Assembly: GCF_000014145.1 (NCBI RefSeq)
Contig: NC_008255.1
Location: forward strand, 1,675,501-1,739,500
Direction: 5' to 3'
From: Cytophaga hutchinsonii ATCC 33406
GTDB taxonomy: Bacteria; Bacteroidota; Bacteroidia; Cytophagales; Cytophagaceae
DNA length: 64,000 nt
In this document: positions 58,634-64,000 of the stretch, one piece after another
Layout of the letters: the number at the start of each line of letters is the position of its first letter
How positions within the stretch are numbered: position 1 is the first letter of the stretch
The notes under the pieces: generated by a model
Told to the model about the DNA's origin: nothing
What the model saw: the letters and a program-made list of their open reading frames with translations, nothing else
The model's database searches: none
Program-made: the position numbers and the translations under genes

Positions 58634-61600
58634 TTAATGTTCTACTTCCAATACATCTATTTTTCCAAATTTTCTTAATTCGTATTCTTTTGTCATCTCA
58701 AAGATCAATGGCGTTACAAGAAGTATATGAGTAGAAGAGGTAAGGACTCCGCCAATCATTGGCAGTACGATTGGAAGCATCACATCGCTTCCTACACCTG
58801 AAGACCATAATACAGGTACTAAGCCAAATAGTGCAACGGATACAGTCATTAATTTAGGTCGCAAGCGTTTAGCTGCCCCATTAATAACATATTCGCGAAT
58901 ATCTTCATTGGTTATGGATTCATTTAGCTCTTTCTTTTTGAGTACCAGTTGATGCATGGCATCATTTAAATAAATAACCATTATAATACCTGTTTCAACG
59001 GCAATTCCAAACAAAGCAATGAATCCGACCATTACAGCTACAGATAAATTAACCTGATAAAAATAAATCATATAAGCCCCACCAATCAAAGCAAATGGAA
59101 TGGTTAACAGACTTAGAAATGCTTCTCGTAGTGAATGGAAGGCTAGATAAAGAGCAAAGAAAATGATAACCAATACTACAGGTATTATAATGAGCAATGT
59201 TCTTTCCGCCCGAATCAAATTTTCATATTGACCGCTCCATTCAATAAAATAACCTTTTGGTAGCTTACTGATTTTATTATTTAATTTTTTCATTGCTTCG
59301 TCTACAGTACTTCCAAGGTCTCTATCCCGTACGTTGAAAAGTATTGTTCCACGTAACATCGCATTTTCAGAGTTGATCATAGGAGGACCTTCAGATAGAG
59401 TTATATCTGCTACAGCTGACAATGGAATGGTGCCATAATTCATTGTTTGCACTGGAGTCCTTTTTATTTTCTCGATGCTATTGCGGTAGTCCTGTGCAAA
59501 TCTCGCATTTACATTAAATCGCTGCCTGCCCTCAATAGTAGTAGTTAAATTCATTCCACCTAAGGCAGATTCAACTATCATATTAATATCATCTTCAGTT
59601 AGTCCATATCGTCCGATCTCTTGTTTCTTTATAGTGATATCTAAATACTTACCACCTGTGATTGGTTCTACATACAAATCTTTAACACCTTCAATTCCCT
59701 CTAATTCTTTTTTTAACATTTGAGAGAAGGCATTAATGGAATCCAGATTCTGTCCATATACTTTTAATCCAACATCTGTGCGGATACCCGTAGATAACAT
59801 ATTAATACGGTTAATGATGGGCTGTGTCCATCCATTCACCACACCAGGGATCTGAAGCTTTGCATTCAATTCGTTAATAATGTCTTCTTTTTTTATACCT
59901 GCTCTCCATTCAGATTTTGGTTTTAATAACACAATGGTTTCAATCATACTAATAGGAGAGTTATCTGTAGCAGTATTTGCTCTTCCTGCTTTCCCTAATA
60001 CAGATTCAACTTCAGGTACAGATTTAATAATTTTGTCTTGAATTTGTAATATCCTTTTGACCTCTGAATTAGAAACATCTGGTAATGTTACAGGCATGAA
60101 TAATATAGAACCTTCATCAAGCGGTGGCATAAACTCTTTGCCAAGGCTCATCAATAATGGGATGCTAATAAGTAAAGCCAATATGTTAATTCCAAGAGTC
60201 GTTTTTCTCCATGTTAAGCACCATGTGATAATAGGAGTATATATTTTCTCAAGCCATCTGTTTATTGGATTACTGGATTCAGGCCTTAGTTTACCTTTCA
60301 TGAAAAATGAAATCAGTACAGGTGCCAGTGTAACAGCCAAAATGGCATCCACTAAAAGTATAAATGTTTTTGTCCATGCTAATGGATGAAATAATTTCCC
60401 CTCTTGTCCTGAAAGCATAAATACGGGTAAGAAAGAAGCAATAATAATAATGGTTGAAAAGAAAATTCCTCGGCCTACCTGTTTACAGGATTTTTCAATA
60501 ATATTCAGGCGATCTTGCTCATCATAAACTTTGAGAGATAAATTTCGATGGCAGTTCTCTGCCATGACTATTCCGTTATCTACAATAACACCAATAGCTA
60601 GCGCTATCCCTGTAAGAGACATGATGTTGGAGGAAATACCAAACATATTCAGCAGAATAAAACTTGCTGCAATAGTAATGGGTATTTGAATAATAATACT
60701 GAAAGCACTTTTCCAGCTAAGCAAAAATATAATGACTACTAAAGAAACTGTAATAATTTCTTCTCCTAAGGTATGCTTAATAGAGCTAATTGCTTCTTCA
60801 ATCAACGTACTTCTGTCATATGCAACTTTAATGGTTACACCTTCGGGTAGGCCTTTTTCAATATCTTTTAATTTAGCTTTTACATCTTTAATAACATTAT
60901 CTGCATTCTCTCCATAGCGCATAACTACAATCCCTCCGACAACTTCGCCTTCACCATTATTGTCAAATATCCCTAATCGAATATCACCGCCCATTTGCAC
61001 GGTGGCTATATCTTTGATGCGAATCGGTATGGTGTTATTTGTTGAAACAGGTACATTTTCTACGTCTTCAATTTTTTTAATGTACCCTAATCCACGAACG
61101 ATATAGCTCATATCACTCATCTCAAACTTTCTGCCTCCAACATCATTGTTGTTGACTTTTACAGCCTTGAGGACATCCATTAAAGTGAGATTGTAATAAG
61201 TAAGTTTATTTGGATCAATGTTAATCTGATATTGTTTTTGAAAGCCACCAAAAGATGCTACTTCACTTACACCTTTCACAGTCTGTAAGCCAAATTTGAT
61301 ATACCAATCCTGTAAGGCACGCTGTTCTCCTAAATCAATATTTTTAGCGTCTAAATAATACCAGAATACATGTCCTACGCCTGTTCCATCAGGTCCTAGA
61401 GTAGGAGTGATGCCTTGGGGTAATAGTCGCTGTGCATAATTAAGCCGCTCAAGTACTCTGGTTCTAGCCCAATAAATATCTACATCGTCTTCAAAAATGA
61501 TGTAAACAAAACTCATCCCGAACATTGAAGTTCCGCGTACATTTTTAATTTTTGGAATTCCTTGTAGGTTTGAAACCAAAGGATACGTAATCTGATCTTC

Positions 61601-61783
61601 GATTACCTGTGGGCTACGTCCCATCCATTCAGTGAATACGATTACCTGATTTTCAGAAAGGTCTGGAATAGCATCAATGGGATTTTTTGTGATGGATAAA
61701 ATACCCCATGCAAAGACACCTACTGCGATGAACAGAACGATAAAGCGGTTTCTGATGGAAAAGGAAATAAGTTTGTTTACCAT
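58634..61783 (-). CDS. cusA: CusA-type heavy-metal RND efflux pump
   Basis: A 1049-residue inner-membrane RND transporter of the HME (metal) group. The N-terminus FSIRNRFIVLFIAVGVFAWG is the first membrane helix; ENQVIVFTEWMGRSPQVIED and the proton-relay helix GIALAIGVIVDNGIVMAENC (about 395-414) are HME markers. AVETGIIMVIYLNDAM is the matching segment in the second half. It exports Cu(I)/Ag(I) or similar cations from the periplasm and cytoplasm with the adaptors and CusC. Full length and no disruption. It is the main gene of the operon. Confidence 0.95.
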   Translation of the reverse strand: MVNKLISFSIRNRFIVLFIAVGVFAWGILSITKNPIDAIPDLSENQVIVFTEWMGRSPQVIEDQITYPLVSNLQGIPKIKNVRGTSMFGMSFVYIIFEDDVDIYWARTRVLERLNYAQRLLPQGITPTLGPDGTGVGHVFWYYLDAKNIDLGEQRALQDWYIKFGLQTVKGVSEVASFGGFQKQYQINIDPNKLTYYNLTLMDVLKAVKVNNNDVGGRKFEMSDMSYIVRGLGYIKKIEDVENVPVSTNNTIPIRIKDIATVQMGGDIRLGIFDNNGEGEVVGGIVVMRYGENADNVIKDVKAKLKDIEKGLPEGVTIKVAYDRSTLIEEAISSIKHTLGEEIITVSLVVIIFLLSWKSAFSIIIQIPITIAASFILLNMFGISSNIMSLTGIALAIGVIVDNGIVMAENCHRNLSLKVYDEQDRLNIIEKSCKQVGRGIFFSTIIIIASFLPVFMLSGQEGKLFHPLAWTKTFILLVDAILAVTLAPVLISFFMKGKLRPESSNPINRWLEKIYTPIITWCLTWRKTTLGINILALLISIPLLMSLGKEFMPPLDEGSILFMPVTLPDVSNSEVKRILQIQDKIIKSVPEVESVLGKAGRANTATDNSPISMIETIVLLKPKSEWRAGIKKEDIINELNAKLQIPGVVNGWTQPIINRINMLSTGIRTDVGLKVYGQNLDSINAFSQMLKKELEGIEGVKDLYVEPITGGKYLDITIKKQEIGRYGLTEDDINMIVESALGGMNLTTTIEGRQRFNVNARFAQDYRNSIEKIKRTPVQTMNYGTIPLSAVADITLSEGPPMINSENAMLRGTILFNVRDRDLGSTVDEAMKKLNNKISKLPKGYFIEWSGQYENLIRAERTLLIIIPVVLVIIFFALYLAFHSLREAFLSLLTIPFALIGGAYMIYFYQVNLSVAVMVGFIALFGIAVETGIIMVIYLNDAMHQLVLKKKELNESITNEDIREYVINGAAKRLRPKLMTVSVALFGLVPVLWSSGVGSDVMLPIVLPMIGGVLTSSTHILLVTPLIFEMTKEYELRKFGKIDVLEVEH

Positions 61784-61879
61784 AATTTTTTAATTGAAAT
61801 CATTCTCCTGCCCAAAGGCAGGAGAAGATCATTACCAATCTGAACATTAAACTATATTAGAACAAAGAGATTATATGTA

Positions 61880-62143
61880 TTACATTTTCATAGTACTGTC
61901 ATTGTGCATTGTGCTGTCATGCTTCATATCCATTGGTTCTGAGGAAGATTTTTTTACAAGATCCATTCCGCATTTCGGGCAGCTGCCAGGTTTGTCAGAA
62001 ATAACTTCAGGATGCATTGGGCATGTATACTGCTGAGTGGTAGTATGCGTGTCTTCAGGAAGATTATTATTTTTGTTTTCACATGATATGGCAACTAGTG
62101 CTACTATAGCAATAGCCATGATTGGCAAGATTATTTTTTTCAT
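61880..62143 (-). CDS. HMBD heavy-metal-binding lipoprotein
   Basis: An 87-residue lipoprotein. Leader [20 protein letters not shown] followed by lipobox Cys (about 21). It carries one HMBD motif, [20 protein letters not shown] then GMDL (about 39-62), and a C-terminal Met/His-rich tail ([17 protein letters not shown]). It is an unfused version of the domain found in both adaptors, and probably a periplasmic Cu/Ag buffer or chaperone for the pump. It lies 96 bp upstream of CusA on the same strand. Confidence 0.87.
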   Translation of the reverse strand: MKKIILPIMAIAIVALVAISCENKNNNLPEDTHTTTQQYTCPMHPEVISDKPGSCPKCGMDLVKKSSSEPMDMKHDSTMHNDSTMKM

Positions 62144-62165
62144 TGTATAGGTTGTTTAAATATTG

Positions 62166-62528
62166 TTACATTTTTTTAGCTCTATCGTATTTGCAGCAAC
62201 CCGGAAGTTTATTATACGCTGCATCAGTAGCTTTTACTTTATCTGTATCATAACCTGCATCCGCTACTATTTTATGAATTGCATCCAGGTTTATCATATG
62301 TGGATCATATACTACAGTAAGCATTTTTGTTTTAACATCCCAGGTTGCTTTTTTGATGTTTTGGTTTTTTATCAATGCTGTTTCAATACGGTTTTTGCAC
62401 ATTTCACAGTTGCCATATACCTTAAATGTTGATGTCTCATCATGTAACACCTTTGCAGTTGCATTAAATGCAAATACTGATACAATCAGAGCGAAGAGGA
62501 TGGAATAAATTCTTTTTTTAGTTTTCAT
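62166..62528 (-). CDS. periplasmic HMA-domain metal-binding protein (MerP-like)
   Basis: A 120-residue exported protein. Signal peptide ILFALIVSVFAFNATA. The HMA domain has the metal site YGNCEMCKNRIE (about 38-49) and the typical VVYDPHMINLDAIHKIVADAGYDTDK turned into strands and helices. The C-terminus contains an extra Cys pair (LPGCCKYD). This is a common Bacteroidota periplasmic chaperone next to Cus systems. It lies 22 bp before the HMBD lipoprotein gene. The 302 bp upstream (62529-62830) hold no recognised gene. Confidence 0.87.
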   Translation of the reverse strand: MKTKKRIYSILFALIVSVFAFNATAKVLHDETSTFKVYGNCEMCKNRIETALIKNQNIKKATWDVKTKMLTVVYDPHMINLDAIHKIVADAGYDTDKVKATDAAYNKLPGCCKYDRAKKM

Positions 62529-62830
62529 GGTTTTAATATTTAGAGTTAGAATAAAACTATTGTAAATAAGCTACGAAAAGGAAGACGCATCCTATGATTA
62601 CTAACAAAATCATATTTATAACCCTTTTACCTTTATTGGAAGGCTATCTTCCATTTTCGCAGCAAGATTTCATAAACGAACATGAAATTCATTGATTTAA
62701 ATGGACAGTATAAATAAAGTCAAGCAAAAGCTTCCTTTAATTTGATACACTAATAAGAGATAGGAGAATAGGATGTTTATAAGCGATAACTATAGAATAG
62801 TATCTCTCGCTTTATAGAAAAAAGTAAAAA

Positions 62831-63226
62831 TTAAATAATAAGCGTATGTAACCTAAGGTAGATGGGTATTTTAGGAGGTCCTGTTTCAAATGCATAAAAT
62901 TGACCTGTGTGTTCTATACTATTAGAATAAGCAGGCACTTCAATTAGGTAAGATAAGAACGGTACTATTGCATTAGTATATACACCAATAAAATTAAAAT
63001 TTGTATGCGAGCTTATTTGATTATCGTCAATTGAAAGGTTTGTTTGAGTATCCTTGCAACAATTTTTGTTCATTTTTTTTGTGCCACAAATACCGCACAT
63101 CCCTTTTTTAGCATCCGAGAACGAAACTGAAATAACTTTACCACTACAATAATGCTTATTTATTACTAAGCCTATATTGAAGGCAAAGTAAATAACAAGG
63201 AGCAATATGCTGGTAAGTCTTTTCAT
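62831..63226 (-). CDS. HYC_CC_PP family protein
   Basis: A 131-residue protein with an N-terminal hydrophobic signal (LTSILLLVIYFAFNIGLV). The family-naming motifs are visible: NKHYCSGKV (HYC), CGICGTKKMNKNCCKDT (CC) and TGPPKIPIYLR (PP) near the C-terminus. Function is unknown, but the family is strongly linked to heavy-metal resistance loci. It is the first gene of the minus-strand copper run and is divergent from the Cys-rich storage protein. Confidence 0.88.
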   Translation of the reverse strand: MKRLTSILLLVIYFAFNIGLVINKHYCSGKVISVSFSDAKKGMCGICGTKKMNKNCCKDTQTNLSIDDNQISSHTNFNFIGVYTNAIVPFLSYLIEVPAYSNSIEHTGQFYAFETGPPKIPIYLRLHTLII

Positions 63227-63301
63227 CTATGTAAAGTAAAGAAATTAAACAGTATGGGTTGTTATGTTTTAACTGTAAATAGTTACAAAATTTTTGGATG
63301 T

Positions 63302-63315
63302 TGTGATAAATCACA
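63302..63315. promoter_or_regulatory. palindrome in the divergent copper control region
   Basis: TGTGATAAATCACA is a perfect inverted repeat (6-bp arms, 2-bp centre) between the HYC_CC_PP gene and the divergent Cys-rich gene, 51 bp before the latter's start. It resembles Crp/Fnr-family half-sites. A second short palindrome, TAACTGTAAATAGTTA, lies at 63270-63285. Either could be the target of the copper regulator. Confidence 0.6.
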
Positions 63316-63365
63316 TAAATGTTTTTTAACTTCAGTAACTATCAATCAATTTAAACCCAAAAGCT

Positions 63366-63713
63366 ATGAGTTACGAAAAATTTCTATCATGTATCAATGC
63401 CTGCGTCAAATGTGCCGCTGAATGCGAACATTGCACCACAGAATGTTTAAACGAATCAGACATGAAAATGTTACAAAAATGCATTCAGTTGAATAGGGAG
63501 TGTGCTGAAATATGTTTTTCAGCCGCCCGAATAATGGCTTTAGGCGGAATGTATAGCTCACAATTATGTCAGCTATGCGCAGATATTTGTAATAAATGTG
63601 CTGAAGAATGTGAAAAACACGGCAGTCACATGGATCATTGCAAAAAGTGCGCAGAATCTTGTAGAGCCTGTGCAGAAGAGTGTAATCATATGATAACACT
63701 TATCTCGGCATAG
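63366..63713 (+). CDS. four-helix-bundle Cys-rich copper-storage protein (Csp/DUF326-like)
   Basis: A 115-residue protein with 19 or so cysteines arranged as CxxxC and CxxC along predicted helices: CINACVKCAAECEHCTTEC, CIQLNRECAEICF, CQLCADICNKCAEECEKHGS, CKKCAESCRACAEECNH. This is the Csp fold, whose helix-lined thiols can hold many Cu(I) ions. There is no signal peptide, so it is cytosolic (Csp3-like). Divergent from the efflux operon, it would give storage alongside export. Confidence 0.92.
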   Translation: MSYEKFLSCINACVKCAAECEHCTTECLNESDMKMLQKCIQLNRECAEICFSAARIMALGGMYSSQLCQLCADICNKCAEECEKHGSHMDHCKKCAESCRACAEECNHMITLISA

Positions 63714-63767
63714 ATTAAAAATTTGATTCAAATCTAAACTATTATTAACTCAAAATTAAAAAAACGT

Positions 63768-64000
63768 ATGAAATCAAAGAACACACTTGTCAAAACTATC
63801 TTGGCATCCGTAATCGTTACCGCAATTATATCTCTATCTTCTTGTAAAAAGGATGATCCAGCCGAGCCGAGTGGATTAAAGGTTCAAGCCCATAATGATA
63901 ATGAGATGATGAAAATAATGCACAAAATGTCTCATAGCATGGATACGATGACCAAAATGAATAATGTAGATCATGATTTTGCAATGATGATGAAAATGCA
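63768..64000 (+). CDS. DUF305-like Met/His-rich lipoprotein, cut by window end
   Basis: The first 77 residues are present. A lipoprotein leader (ILASVIVTAIISLSSC) is followed by a KKDDPAE spacer and a Met/His-rich sequence (MMKIMHKMSHSMDTMTKM, then DHDFAMMMKM). The last segment matches the start of DUF305 proteins (DFAxMMxxHH), which bind copper or silver by Met/His. The C-terminal part is beyond the window, so family assignment is tentative. It follows the Csp-like gene by 54 bp and probably shares its promoter. Confidence 0.7.
   Translation, partial: MKSKNTLVKTILASVIVTAIISLSSCKKDDPAEPSGLKVQAHNDNEMMKIMHKMSHSMDTMTKMNNVDHDFAMMMKM

Overview
The window is Bacteroidota DNA, most like Cytophagales; Cytophaga itself is plausible, but I cannot confirm genus without a search. 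The reasons are moderate-to-low G+C, proteins ending in type IX secretion (T9SS) sorting domains, Bacteroidota-style promoters (TTG and TAnnTTTG), weak Shine-Dalgarno sequences, DUF4369-thioredoxin and HYC_CC_PP family genes, and a Bacteroidota-type tyrosine integrase.

Region 1 (1-20.6 kb) is chromosomal core: the 3' part of alaS, gatB, a thioredoxin-fold lipoprotein, a membrane protein, a small block with a 53-bp palindromic repeat, a Crp/Fnr regulator, a NYN-domain protein, a PD40/OmpA protein, a DEAD-box helicase, and two large secreted T9SS proteins. Between those two lies a Tat locus: two ferritin-like proteins with twin-arginine leaders next to tatA and tatC.

Region 2 (20.6-45.3 kb) begins with a gene-free kilobase and a 45-nt 3' fragment of tRNA-Asp(GTC), the left attachment site of an integrated element. 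Next to it are a tyrosine integrase and an excisionase-like HTH gene. About 18 kb of tightly packed, mostly overlapping minus-strand genes follows (41.0 to 23.1 kb). These encode a duplicated-HTH protein between two arrays of 20-bp iterons, many small membrane proteins with very basic tails, a transglutaminase-like protein, a probable abundant structural protein followed by its own terminator, small beta-rich proteins, an annexin-like membrane protein, peptidoglycan-active enzymes, a DNA methylase, a giant SNF2-type helicase, a RadA-like ATPase and a 3TM holin-like protein. I see no terminase, portal, tail or conjugation gene. My reading is a tailless, possibly membrane-containing provirus of undescribed type. 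Its control region has an XRE/ImmA regulator facing a umuDC operon.

Region 3 (45.3-51.3 kb) is accessory: a KAP-like P-loop NTPase, radC, a small XRE regulator with a perfect palindrome, and a GHKL-ATPase/nuclease-like protein. It looks like a defence or SOS-associated islet.

Region 4 (51.5-64 kb) is a copper/heavy-metal resistance cluster: HMA chaperones, a CopA-type P-ATPase, an HMA-AraC fusion regulator, two CusB-like adaptors, CusC, CusA, HMBD and HYC_CC_PP proteins, and, divergently, a four-helix-bundle Cys-rich copper-storage protein and a truncated DUF305-like lipoprotein. No second tRNA-Asp end was noticed, so regions 3 and 4 may lie inside the same island, with its right end beyond the window.
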